A stretch of 12,654 nt of DNA from Candidatus Mediterraneibacter stercorigallinarum. Lineage in GTDB: Bacteria; Bacillota; Clostridia; Lachnospirales; Lachnospiraceae. Of this stretch, positions 1-7,729 are shown piece after piece. Location: the NCBI GenBank assembly GCA_019116185.1, contig DXCD01000091.1, positions 1 through 12,654 on the forward strand, given 5' to 3'. Below the pieces are notes generated by a model. The model had not been told where the DNA came from and did not search any database. It was given only the letters and a program-made list of their open reading frames with translations. Within the stretch, counting starts at the first letter, position 1. Each line of letters starts with the position of its first letter. A program made the position numbers and the translations under genes.

Positions 1-736
1 ACTCTTCCGTTGTGACGCGCGTATGCTCCACTGAAAGGAAATCCCCCTCAGTACGCACATCAATCTCCAGATATCCCCATGTGTTCTTTTTAATTGTGAA
101 AGTCTCTTTGCGGGCTTCTGTAAGAGAAATGAACGCCCTGCTCTCCTCCTCAAGAGTCAGGAATATCTTCTCCTTCTGCTTGCAGCCCACAAGGAATTCT
201 TCCAGCGCCTGCTGGTCCAGCTCCCATTTGCGCATATTATCATAAAGCGCACGGATCCGCTTGTCCTCGTACTTCAGGATCTCATAGAAATCTCTGGAAC
301 GGAACAGCTTCACCGCTTCAGCCGCGTCCCGGAAGGAAAGTTTCTTAAAATCTTCCAGGCTCTGGATCTTGCCGTAGCTTGTCATTACAAAAGGCTTCTC
401 AATGATAGCGGTAAACGCTACATCATACTCGCCCCCATTGCAGACAATCGTAAATTTTCCATGTTCAACATGGCCCGGCATTAGCCCGCTGCCGTCATAT
501 GTATAATAAATATTGACCGGATTGCCGTCAAATCCCTGTTCATCACAGTGAATACGATAAGAAGAGGGGTATACAAGACCTCGTATGGTCCCCTCCCCCG
601 GGTTCTGCAGCGAGAAACTCCCTCTGAATTTCTCCCCCTCGCCAACTCGCATGGTGATCCTTGTCTCAGGAAAGATGATCTCCGGCTGCTGGATATGGAA
701 GTCTCCTTTAGCAAATCGTTTGATCTTATTTTTCAA
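1..736 (-). CDS. DUF5717 family protein, N-terminal part (truncated by window edge)
   Basis: The minus-strand frame is open from 736 to base 1 without a stop, giving about 245 residues of a longer protein whose end lies outside the window. The N-terminus reads MKNKIKRFAKGDF, followed by a beta-rich stretch, a segment starting near FVMTSYGKIQSLEDFKKLS, and a later KKNTWGYLEIDV motif. From memory of the family, this order matches the large (about 1,000 residues or more) DUF5717 proteins of Lachnospiraceae, whose function is unknown. No signal peptide or membrane segment is visible in this part. I chose a TTG start at 736: AGGTGA lies five bases upstream (742-747) and the start then agrees with the remembered family N-terminus. 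A GTG at 745 is in frame but overlaps that ribosome binding site and directly follows a stop. Family call fairly sure, role unknown. Confidence 0.75.
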   Translation of the reverse strand, partial: MKNKIKRFAKGDFHIQQPEIIFPETRITMRVGEGEKFRGSFSLQNPGEGTIRGLVYPSSYRIHCDEQGFDGNPVNIYYTYDGSGLMPGHVEHGKFTIVCNGGEYDVAFTAIIEKPFVMTSYGKIQSLEDFKKLSFRDAAEAVKLFRSRDFYEILKYEDKRIRALYDNMRKWELDQQALEEFLVGCKQKEKIFLTLEEESRAFISLTEARKETFTIKKNTWGYLEIDVRTEGDFLSVEHTRVTTEE

Positions 737-741
737 ATCAG

Positions 742-747
742 TCACCT
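742..747 (-). promoter_or_regulatory. Shine-Dalgarno deciding a TTG start
   Basis: AGGTGA on the minus strand, five bases before TTG at 736. It favours this start over the GTG at 745, whose only upstream site is a GGAG fifteen bases away. Confidence 0.6.
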
Positions 748-793
748 ACTCACAATTCTTCTCCTGCCCGAAGGCAAAAGTACGCTACTTTGA

Positions 794-823
794 ATTATAG
801 CATTGTTCGACAACATCTTGCAA
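794..823 (-). promoter_or_regulatory. Promoter for the DUF5717 gene
   Basis: Minus strand: -35 TTGCAA (818-823), 18-base spacer, -10 TATAAT (794-799) preceded by TGC, an extended -10 element. The predicted transcript start near 787 gives a leader of about 50 bases. The gene is therefore probably transcribed separately from the upstream GNAT operon. Confidence 0.65.
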
Positions 824-846
824 CGGTGTATTAAAAGAATTTCTCT

Positions 847-869
847 TGCATTGTATACAAGTATGCAAT
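847..869. promoter_or_regulatory. TTGTATACAA palindrome, possible GntR-type operator
   Basis: A perfect 10-bp palindrome TTGTATACAA (851-860) is nested in outer TTGCAT/ATGCAA arms. The core plus right flank, TTGTATACAAGTAT, resembles the operator of the Bacillus gluconate repressor GntR. It sits about 25 bases upstream of the -35 of the DUF5717 promoter and just after the GNAT stop codon. It could instead be a weak stem ending the upstream operon, but no clean U-tract follows. No GntR gene is in the window, so the regulator is unknown. Confidence 0.35.
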
Positions 870-876
870 CGCCTGA

Positions 877-1320
877 TTATTTCTTGTCTTTTACCATCTG
901 TACATAATCCAGCACCTCATAGCCAAGCCTCTCATACAGAGACACCGCCCTTGTATTGCCCGCTTCCACCTCCAGCCGCAGGCGGGCGGCCTCCTGCCCT
1001 TTGCTTCTTTCCAGGTATTGGAAAAATTCTCTTCCAAGCCCCCGGGAACGGAACTGCTCGCGGATATACACTTCCTCGATCCACCAGACATATCCTCCAG
1101 CTTCCTGCGAAAATGTTTTTGCAGTGAGCCCGTATCCCGCCGTTTCACCCTCATACTCAAATAAGTAAATCTCCGCATAGGTGTCTGAACGCAGGGCCTC
1201 ATCTGCCGTCCTCTCAAAATGCGCGTCCGGAATAGGATGAAGAACTGCATCCGAGTGATAGAACTCCTTTGCCATCGTAATATAAAGCTGTCTGTCATTT
1301 TGTGTTAGTTTCCGTATCAT
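877..1320 (-). CDS. GNAT family N-acetyltransferase
   Basis: 147 residues, the usual length of a single-domain GNAT enzyme, which moves an acetyl group from acetyl-CoA to an amine of a small molecule or protein. The central segment WWIEEVYIREQFRSRGLGRE contains the motif A acetyl-CoA loop (Q/R-x-x-G-x-G type: RSRGLGRE) after an acidic beta strand. The C-terminal NTRAVSLYERLGYEVLDY is the classic motif B. The substrate cannot be told from sequence. It starts three bases after the transglutaminase stop and has its own AAGGAG eight bases before the ATG, so it is the last gene of the MoxR-DUF58-transglutaminase operon. An acetyltransferase is not a standard member of that set; it may be a passenger. 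Confidence 0.9.
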   Translation of the reverse strand: MIRKLTQNDRQLYITMAKEFYHSDAVLHPIPDAHFERTADEALRSDTYAEIYLFEYEGETAGYGLTAKTFSQEAGGYVWWIEEVYIREQFRSRGLGREFFQYLERSKGQEAARLRLEVEAGNTRAVSLYERLGYEVLDYVQMVKDKK

Positions 1321-1323
1321 CTT

Positions 1324-3450
1324 TCATTCTCCTTTTCTTTCTCTCTTTTCCTCTATCCGAGGAAAAACATTTATGCAGTATACATACCGGCATAGCAGCC
1401 GCTTTTCCATTCCCATCTGAGCCCCGGCTGCCTCCGAAAACCTCCGGCACAGCCTGCATGCCCGCTTCCATTCTTCCCGGCCGGGATCTGTTTCATAGAA
1501 AAGAGACTGCATCACCCGCTCATAAAACCAGTCCCACTCTTCTTTGCTGATCTGAGTGTAAATCGCTTTGAGCGCCTCCAGACGTTCTTCACCCAGATCA
1601 TCCGTGACGCCGCGCACAGACCTGCCGGCAGATCTCCACATGAATCTGCGCCCATTACTGTCCCCGGAGTCTTTCCGACATCTTCCGGCAGAGGCTGTCT
1701 CAGCTGTCTTTATAATCATATCATACATTGCAGGAATCCCGTTTTCTTCTGCTGTATACGCCATCTCATCTCTGCGCCTCTTCCGCCTGACAGCCGCCTG
1801 GAGCAGGAATATGCCCGCCAGGAACAGCATCAGGAAAACTGCTGCCGCGGCAGCCTCCATCCCAAAGTCAGCAGCGCCCGGCCGATCTGCCTCTGCGAGG
1901 TTCTCCGTCTGCCCCTCCGCCTGTTCTTCTGCCTGTTCTTCTCCCTCAGGCATCTCCTCTGTTCTGTCAGGATTCGCCGGGGTATGTTCCCGGTTTTCCC
2001 AGCCCTCTCTCTCATCATACACCCGGCACCATGCATGCCCCATGCTCCCGTCAATCCGCGCCTGGTAGGACCCGTTTTCCATCTGCTCGAAAGCAGATGC
2101 CGGGACCGCATATCCTTCTATGTAAACTGAAGGATAACCGCACATACGATAGAGGAGAGCAGCTGTAGTAGCAAAATGCACGCAGAATCCCTTATGGTTA
2201 TCAAACAGGAAATATTCCGCAAAATCTTTATCCGCAGGGGTTGATCCCGGGTTTGTGTCATAGACAGCCATTGCAGAAAACACCTCATCAATCTTTCTTC
2301 CCACAGCCTGCACAGAGCTTCGATCCCAGTACCGGCACATTTCTTCCAGGCGGTCCAAATCCGACGGATAAGCAATATATTCTGTTTCATCCGCAAGGAC
2401 CGCACCCGGATATTCTCCTCTTTCCCAGCTGCCGCCGGTATAAGTAATCCCGGTCCGGCTGTGGACATAGACTGTATCCGTCGGTCTTTCCGTTACCACG
2501 ACAATCGATGAATGTGCCCCGGGATCCGGCTGATAAGAACTGATCTCTTTCAGATGGTCCATGCTCCCCTCCGAAGCTGCCGGAGTATCGCCGAAGATTT
2601 CTGCTCCCGGCGCTTCTTCCCCCTCCGGCGCCACAGTGTTCTCCCCCGCTGTTTCATCCGCCTCGGAAGATGCATCCGCTTCCATCTCCTGAATGTCTTC
2701 CTCTTCCGCGCCCCTGACCATCCTCTCAATTCCTCCGATCAGATCTGTGCGGATCGTCTCGCGGGTCACCTGATAAAAACTGCCATCCACCTCACGGCCC
2801 GCATCCAGATATCTCCCTGCAAAGGCCGAAATCCCTGCAAGAAGGGCAAAGCTTCCTGCCGCAACAGCAAGGGCAGCCATTTTTTTCAAAACAGGCATTT
2901 TCCCCAGAGCACCGGAAGCAAAGTACATCACGCCCGCAAACAGCAGCATCCATGAATCTCCGTACGGAGGAAAATATCCCGCGCACGCTGACACGATAAA
3001 CGGAGCAGCCGCTGCGGCTCCGGCTGCCGTCTTCCCTCTTCCCGAACGAATGACAAAGATCCACAGCGCCAGTACCGGAACGGCCAGCACAGCGGCCGAC
3101 GCCCCCGAAAGCGCCGGATCTCTGTCATAGCTCTGGACAAAGAGACTCTCCACTGCCTCCCGGCTGCTCCAGAGAAAGATCCCTGCTGCCAGAAAGGCCG
3201 GGAACACGGTCCAGCTCCCGGCCCGGCAGATAAGGAATGTAAGCCCGAACGTCAAAATCACAAGACTCCCATACAGCCATCTTCTGTCCGCTTCCAGAGT
3301 AAACACAGAGAGAAATGCATTCATCCACGCTGCCGCAAGACAGGAAACAGCAATGGAAAAGAGGAACACTTCGGACAGGCGGTCCTTCCTTCCGGTATTC
3401 CCCCGGCGCGATTCCCGGTATATTTTAATTCCCGAACCCTTTCGGTCCAT
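1324..3450 (-). CDS. Membrane-anchored transglutaminase-like protein (TgpA-type layout)
   Basis: 708 residues. About seven hydrophobic helices fill residues 28-210. An acidic, low-complexity linker follows (245-300), then a transglutaminase-like core (about 395-495), one further helix (531-552) and a basic start to a cytoplasmic tail of about 155 residues. Catalytic residues are visible: Cys423 in NHKGFCVHFATT, His472 in GSMGHAWCRVYD, and Glu488 in GWENREHTP, where many relatives have Asp. The core should lie outside the membrane, where such proteins are thought to act on proteins or peptides as protease or cross-linking enzymes; the activity here is inferred. A second Glu/Gln/Ala-rich linker (496-525) joins the core to the last helix. 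AAGGAG lies seven bases before the ATG, and 27 bases separate it from the DUF58 gene upstream. Known genomic partners of MoxR ATPases and DUF58 proteins, as found here. Confidence 0.88.
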   Translation of the reverse strand: MDRKGSGIKIYRESRRGNTGRKDRLSEVFLFSIAVSCLAAAWMNAFLSVFTLEADRRWLYGSLVILTFGLTFLICRAGSWTVFPAFLAAGIFLWSSREAVESLFVQSYDRDPALSGASAAVLAVPVLALWIFVIRSGRGKTAAGAAAAAPFIVSACAGYFPPYGDSWMLLFAGVMYFASGALGKMPVLKKMAALAVAAGSFALLAGISAFAGRYLDAGREVDGSFYQVTRETIRTDLIGGIERMVRGAEEEDIQEMEADASSEADETAGENTVAPEGEEAPGAEIFGDTPAASEGSMDHLKEISSYQPDPGAHSSIVVVTERPTDTVYVHSRTGITYTGGSWERGEYPGAVLADETEYIAYPSDLDRLEEMCRYWDRSSVQAVGRKIDEVFSAMAVYDTNPGSTPADKDFAEYFLFDNHKGFCVHFATTAALLYRMCGYPSVYIEGYAVPASAFEQMENGSYQARIDGSMGHAWCRVYDEREGWENREHTPANPDRTEEMPEGEEQAEEQAEGQTENLAEADRPGAADFGMEAAAAAVFLMLFLAGIFLLQAAVRRKRRRDEMAYTAEENGIPAMYDMIIKTAETASAGRCRKDSGDSNGRRFMWRSAGRSVRGVTDDLGEERLEALKAIYTQISKEEWDWFYERVMQSLFYETDPGREEWKRACRLCRRFSEAAGAQMGMEKRLLCRYVYCINVFPRIEEKRERKGE
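1919..1942. repeat. Two perfect 12-bp tandem copies inside the transglutaminase gene
   Basis: GCCTGTTCTTCT occurs twice head to tail on the plus strand. It encodes the repeated Glu-Gln-Ala-Glu part of the acidic linker between the transglutaminase core and the last membrane helix. Copy number could change in frame by slippage without harming the core. Confidence 0.85.
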
Positions 3451-3477
3451 TTCATCACTCCTTATCTATTCCCGCTC

Positions 3478-4533
3478 TCACAGACGGAGCAGTTCCGGTG
3501 TCATGCCGTCTTTCCAGATCTTTCCCTCGCCGTCTATAGTTACGATACTGCTGAACTCCTGCCCCCGGAACGCATCTTCATAGCAGTCGTCTCTCTTTGC
3601 GGTGTTCCTGCACGGCTCCAGGTCCAGAAGCCGCCACACCATGCGGCAGGCGCTTTCCTCATCCCTCACCCGCAGCTTTACGATCCGCTCGTTCTTCTCC
3701 TCATACCAGGCTGCCATGTGGATACATTTCTCTTCTGCCAGTGTCACTGACAGAGACGCAGCTCTCTCGACCAGCTTTGAGAATCCCTCTGCGGACATCC
3801 TGCCTTCCCTCACGTCAAACCAGATCAGCACAGTGCACCCCAGTGGAAAGCCGCGTTCCTTCACCATCAGTTCTTCCTCTTTGGCGCTTAATTTCCAATG
3901 AATGTCTTTCAGAGAATCCATGACTCTGTATTCTCTTACCTGATAGATCTCGGAAGGGTCATCTCCTCGTTTCTCCCCGGAGTATTCCTCTGCTTCTGCC
4001 TGAAACTCTCTTGTCTTTCTTGTAATCTCAACCGGCATAGGCCTGAATTCAGGCATGATCTTGACGAATGCGCTCCTCTTCACTTTCTTGCGCATACAGA
4101 AAATGCCAAGAAGATCATAGACCCTGATGCCTTCAAGCCTCACCTCGATACTGCCGCAGCGCTCTGTCCCGAATTCACACCACAGCGTCTCTTCCCCGCC
4201 CGCAGGAACAGCGCCCGCGTACTTTCTCTTTTTCCGCTTTTTGTCATAAATATTTCCCACGGTAAGCGACAGTTCATAACGGATGCCCGTCATGCGGGAC
4301 CTGTTTTTCACCACAGCCCCGGCACGGATCTGCCTTCCCGTCTCTCCCATGGCCGGGACCCGTTTCAGCTCCGCCTCGATCCTCCCCTTTGCCAGGATCA
4401 GATACAGCGCTGACACAGGCAGATACAAGATGAGAAACAGAAGGATTCCCGAGATCACCGTGTCATTATACATAAAATATAAGTATGCCGCCGCAAGCAG
4501 CACAAGAAGATATCCCGCTGTCCTCCGAATCAT
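3478..4533 (-). CDS. DUF58 domain-containing protein
   Basis: 351 residues. Two membrane helices (about 6-21 and 27-48) come first, then a beta-rich middle region, then the DUF58 signature at about 188-226: RGDDPSEIYQVREYR followed by DSLKDIHWKLSAK. A von Willebrand-A-like fold follows, beginning with VLIWFDVREG (235-244), although the full metal-binding DxSxS pattern is not kept. DUF58 proteins are regular genomic partners of MoxR ATPases, which are thought to remodel or activate vWA-type partners. The start ATG overlaps the stop of the upstream ATPase gene (ATGA), with GAGGGA seven bases before it, so the two are translationally coupled. Biochemical function is unknown for the family. Confidence 0.9.
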   Translation of the reverse strand: MIRRTAGYLLVLLAAAYLYFMYNDTVISGILLFLILYLPVSALYLILAKGRIEAELKRVPAMGETGRQIRAGAVVKNRSRMTGIRYELSLTVGNIYDKKRKKRKYAGAVPAGGEETLWCEFGTERCGSIEVRLEGIRVYDLLGIFCMRKKVKRSAFVKIMPEFRPMPVEITRKTREFQAEAEEYSGEKRGDDPSEIYQVREYRVMDSLKDIHWKLSAKEEELMVKERGFPLGCTVLIWFDVREGRMSAEGFSKLVERAASLSVTLAEEKCIHMAAWYEEKNERIVKLRVRDEESACRMVWRLLDLEPCRNTAKRDDCYEDAFRGQEFSSIVTIDGEGKIWKDGMTPELLRL

Positions 4534-5486
4534 GACCGTTTCCCTCTGAGCGCCGGGACAGGCACATTCTCCAAGACCTGCCGGATCAGTTCATCCACCC
4601 GGATATGCCCTACCTTTGCCTTCATATTCAGAAAGATCCTGTGCACAGCCACGCACGGGAATACCTCCTGTACATCCGAGGGGATTACATAAGCTCTCCC
4701 CTTCATCCAGGCGCACGCCTTCGCCATCGCTGTCAGCGCCACGGTTCCGCGGGGGCTGATCCCCAGTTCCGTCCACTCATTCTCCCTGGTCGCCTTTGCC
4801 AGCTCCGCAATATAACGGTAAATACGTTCATGCACAAAAACGCCCGACACTTCTGCGCGCATAGAAAGAAGCTGCTCCGCATCGAGAATCACTTCCGTCT
4901 CCAGACTGTCTCTGCTTTTTTTCTGTCCCCGCTTTAAGATCTCCATCTCCTCCTCCACCGTGGGGTATCCCATGCTGACACAGATCATAAAGCGATCCAG
5001 CTGTGACTCCGGGAGCAGCTGAGTTCCTGCCGATCCCGCGGGATTTTCTGTGGCAATGACAATAAACGGATCTCCCGTCCTGTGGGTGATCCCATCCACA
5101 GTCACCTGCTGTTCCTCCATCACCTCCAGGAGCGCGGACTGCGTCTTCGGAGATGTCCTGTTGATCTCATCAGCCAAAAGCAGATTACAGATGGCCGCTC
5201 CCGGCTGATAGACAAATTTCCCTGTTTCCTTCTGATAAATCGTAAATCCGGTCAGATCAGCCGGAAGCACATCCGGAGTAAACTGGACCCTTTTTACCTT
5301 CAGGCCCATTGTCCTGGAAAATGCAAGCGCCATGGTTGTCTTCCCGGTTCCCGGAATATCCTCGATCAGAATATGGCCGCCTGCAAGTATGGCAGTCATA
5401 ATCTTTGTCAAGACTTCCCTCTTTCCGACCACAGCTTTCTCTACTTCATCGATCACGCGCTGCGCGCTGTATACATTTTCGCCCAT
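4530..5486 (-). CDS. MoxR family AAA+ ATPase
   Basis: 318 residues from the preferred start. Walker A IEDIPGTGKTT (41-51, Lys49), Walker B LLLADEINR (102-110, Asp106-Glu107), sensor 1 ATENP (145-149) and a sensor-2-like arginine in GISPRG (242-247) are all present, so the enzyme should be active. MoxR proteins are cytoplasmic hexameric ATPases thought to act as chaperones for vWA/DUF58 partners, and a DUF58 gene follows with an ATGA overlap. I chose the ATG at 5486 because GGGGAG lies six bases before it; an in-frame ATG at 5510 would add eight residues and has a weaker site (AGG). First gene of the operon, with a possible promoter at 5600-5629. Confidence 0.93.
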   Translation of the reverse strand: MGENVYSAQRVIDEVEKAVVGKREVLTKIMTAILAGGHILIEDIPGTGKTTMALAFSRTMGLKVKRVQFTPDVLPADLTGFTIYQKETGKFVYQPGAAICNLLLADEINRTSPKTQSALLEVMEEQQVTVDGITHRTGDPFIVIATENPAGSAGTQLLPESQLDRFMICVSMGYPTVEEEMEILKRGQKKSRDSLETEVILDAEQLLSMRAEVSGVFVHERIYRYIAELAKATRENEWTELGISPRGTVALTAMAKACAWMKGRAYVIPSDVQEVFPCVAVHRIFLNMKAKVGHIRVDELIRQVLENVPVPALRGKRS

Positions 5487-5599
5487 AAGATTCTCCCCTG
5501 GCAGGTACATCCTGCCTTTTATCTCTATTATTCTTCACCTTCTGATCTGCTTATACAGAACAGCCGCCTTCTGGCAGCGGTATAATATGTTCCAACGCC

Positions 5600-5629
5600 A
5601 GTGTATCACACTCCTTGCCCGTGTAACAA
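5600..5629 (-). promoter_or_regulatory. Possible promoter of the MoxR operon
   Basis: Minus strand: TTGTTA (5624-5629), 18 bases, TACACT (5600-5605) with a TG one base upstream (extended -10). An alternative -10, TATTAT, lies at 5582-5587 but lacks a good -35. The gene arrangement requires a promoter in 5487-5734 unless transcription reads through from the permease gene; the exact choice is tentative. Confidence 0.3.
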
Positions 5630-5635
5630 GACTTA

Positions 5636-5688
5636 GGGCAAAAGTAAAGCCCGCAGCCTCCCTGATCTTGTCAAAGGCACTGCAGGCT
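5636..5688 (-). terminator. Intrinsic terminator after the ABC permease gene
   Basis: On the minus strand AGCCTGCAG (5680-5688) pairs with CTGCGGGCT (5648-5656), nine pairs with one U-G wobble, followed by TTACTTTT. It starts about 46 bases after the permease stop and would separate the Bce module from the MoxR operon. The loop is rather long (23 bases) but can pair further inside. Confidence 0.5.
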
Positions 5689-5734
5689 TCCTGCATGGAT
5701 CTTTATTTTCTATCTCATTCGTCTCATACCTCAC

Positions 5735-7729
5735 TTATCTCACAATGCGGTAATATTCCCTGGACGTGATCATGTATACCGCCACATAGAATACGGTAAA
5801 CACTGCTGTCACGCCGATCGTGCACAGAAGGAACAGAGTCACGTCTGCCACATACATGATTTCCAGCAGCATGGCCATAACCCGGAAGGCGAACGCCACA
5901 TGGAGGAACGCTCCCAGAAGCGGCAGGAAGAACACTGCCAGGATCTGACTTCGTATAGTGCGCCGCACTTCCCTTCTGTCCATGCCCACTTTCTGCATGA
6001 TCTGATAATTCTCCCTGTCATCATACCCCTCGGAAATCTGCTTGTAATAGATCAGGAGCACTGTGGAAAGCAGAAAGAGCGCGCCCACGAAAATCCCGAT
6101 AAAGAGCGCCCCGCCGTTCATGGCGTAGGTCCACTCCCGGCTGTCCTCTTTATACTGCACATAGGCGTCAGGGCTGACCTCCGCGATCCTCTCTTCGAGA
6201 CTCCGCACCATGGCCTCACGCGCTTCCGCCTCTCCATCCAGGTCAAACCAGGAATAATAGCTGACATGGTTTAACTCTTCGGATGAAAACCCGTATTTTA
6301 CCGCCAGCTCCTCCACAGATTCCACATCCGGAAGGACCACATAGACCACATTTATCACATTGGCCATCTGGCCTCCTGAGATCAGCGGGATATTTTCAAG
6401 GACTTCTTTCACCTGATACGGCGCATCTCCGAGAAGAATACTGTCGTAAGTATAGTCATCCTCCGGCGCGTAGATCAGGGCTTCCCCCGGCGCAAGCGTC
6501 TCATCTGCCCCTGCGGCCCGGTTATAGTCCTCCACCGGGATCAGGATCATCCCCCTGTAATACTCTGTAAAATTCGCCTCGTCCTGGAAGGTCATTGCAT
6601 TGCCGAACATTGCTTTTCCCTCCCTGAGCATGCAGGGGAGAAGGAAACTGCGATAACCGGTCTGCTCTTCTACTGTGACATCTGCCTCTTCCGCGCACGC
6701 TGAAATCACCTGCTCTGCCTCTGCCCTGCCTTCTTCCGAACCATCGGGGACGCATACCGTCACATCCCTGGGATACTGGGTGTCCATGGAGTCCTCGATC
6801 CCCGCATACAGGCATACGCACAGGGAGAGCACCACAATCACCGCTGTGCTCATGATGCAGATGTTGGCGAGCCCCGCCGCATTCTGCTTCATGCGGTACA
6901 GCATTCCCGACACCGCGGTAAAATGCCTGGTCTTGTAATAGTATCTCTTATTCTTTTTCAGCAGCTTTAACAGCACGATGCTCCCTGATATGAAGAGCAT
7001 GTATGTTCCGATGATCACAAGGATCACGGCAAAGAAAAACACATTCACCGCTGTCAGAGGCGAATCCGCCGTCTGGGCGATATAATATCCGCTTCCAAGG
7101 GCTGCAAGCCCGATCAGGGTGATCAGCCATTTCCCTTTGGGTTCTTTCTCTCCCGCCCGTGACGCGCCTACCATCTCCGAGAGCCTGGCCCCTCTCACCT
7201 GGACCAGATTGTAAACCAGGTTCAGGGCAAACGCCGCCAGAAACAGCTCCACGGTCTGAAAAAGCGCCTCCGGCTCAATGGTAAAGCCAAGTGTTACAGG
7301 GAAGTGGATGATCTTAAGAAGGATCAGAAACATCAGCTTCCCAAGGGCAAGCCCCAGCAGAAGCCCTGCTCCCAGGCTGGCCGCCGCAGTGATCAGCGTC
7401 TCCCACAGCATCATCACGCTTAGGTTTTTCTTATCCATGCCCAGCACCTGGTACAGACCCAGTTCTTTCTTCCTTTGTTTGATCAAAAAGCTATTCGTAT
7501 AGAACAGGAAGATCAGCGCAAATCCTCCTGCCACAACAGTCACCCATCCCATGACCACAGGAAGCGACCTTCCGCCCCGGATCTCTGCCAGACCGTTGTT
7601 CTTTGAGATGGCATTTAACGCATAGAACAGCATGACCGTAAAAATGCATGTCAGAAGGTAGGGTACATAGATCTTATGGTTTTTCTTCAGGTTCATAAAG
7701 GCAATTCTGGGGTAAAATGACTTACTCAC
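5735..7729 (-). CDS. Bce-type ABC transporter permease (FtsX-like, large extracellular loop)
   Basis: 664 residues from a GTG start, reading SKSFYPRIAFMNLKKN, the typical opening of BceB-like permeases. About ten membrane helices are visible: near 22-41, 60-77, 106-140, 158-178, 200-217, 228-255, 286-309, then 538-562, 595-620 and 632-655. Between the seventh and eighth lies an extracytoplasmic domain of about 228 residues (310-537), the hallmark of the peptide-antibiotic resistance family, where it decides drug recognition. These permeases free lipid targets from bound antimicrobial peptides and also control the partner kinase. The GTG at 7729 overlaps the ATPase gene by eight bases, indicating coupled translation; in-frame TTG 7750 and GTG 7738 lie further upstream but would give a non-family N-terminus. 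The actual antibiotic cannot be named. Confidence 0.93.
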   Translation of the reverse strand: MSKSFYPRIAFMNLKKNHKIYVPYLLTCIFTVMLFYALNAISKNNGLAEIRGGRSLPVVMGWVTVVAGGFALIFLFYTNSFLIKQRKKELGLYQVLGMDKKNLSVMMLWETLITAAASLGAGLLLGLALGKLMFLILLKIIHFPVTLGFTIEPEALFQTVELFLAAFALNLVYNLVQVRGARLSEMVGASRAGEKEPKGKWLITLIGLAALGSGYYIAQTADSPLTAVNVFFFAVILVIIGTYMLFISGSIVLLKLLKKNKRYYYKTRHFTAVSGMLYRMKQNAAGLANICIMSTAVIVVLSLCVCLYAGIEDSMDTQYPRDVTVCVPDGSEEGRAEAEQVISACAEEADVTVEEQTGYRSFLLPCMLREGKAMFGNAMTFQDEANFTEYYRGMILIPVEDYNRAAGADETLAPGEALIYAPEDDYTYDSILLGDAPYQVKEVLENIPLISGGQMANVINVVYVVLPDVESVEELAVKYGFSSEELNHVSYYSWFDLDGEAEAREAMVRSLEERIAEVSPDAYVQYKEDSREWTYAMNGGALFIGIFVGALFLLSTVLLIYYKQISEGYDDRENYQIMQKVGMDRREVRRTIRSQILAVFFLPLLGAFLHVAFAFRVMAMLLEIMYVADVTLFLLCTIGVTAVFTVFYVAVYMITSREYYRIVR

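Noticed and set aside
481..714. 77-residue minus-strand frame overlapping the DUF5717 gene
   Set aside because: It overlaps the longer frame that is open to the window edge and matches a family; the shorter frame looks random and Arg/Ser-rich.
1568..2068. 166-residue plus-strand open frame inside the transglutaminase gene
   Set aside because: Ser/Arg/Pro-rich, no ribosome site, and fully covered by a well-supported minus-strand gene.
5561..5580. Small hairpin (GCTGCC/GGCGGC around AGAA, minus strand) in the MoxR leader
   Set aside because: Six pairs with a wobble and no U-tract; not enough to call a riboswitch, attenuator or terminator.
5082..5585. 167-residue plus-strand open frame opposite the MoxR gene
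   Set aside because: His/Leu/Ser-rich shadow without family features; the opposite strand carries intact AAA+ motifs.
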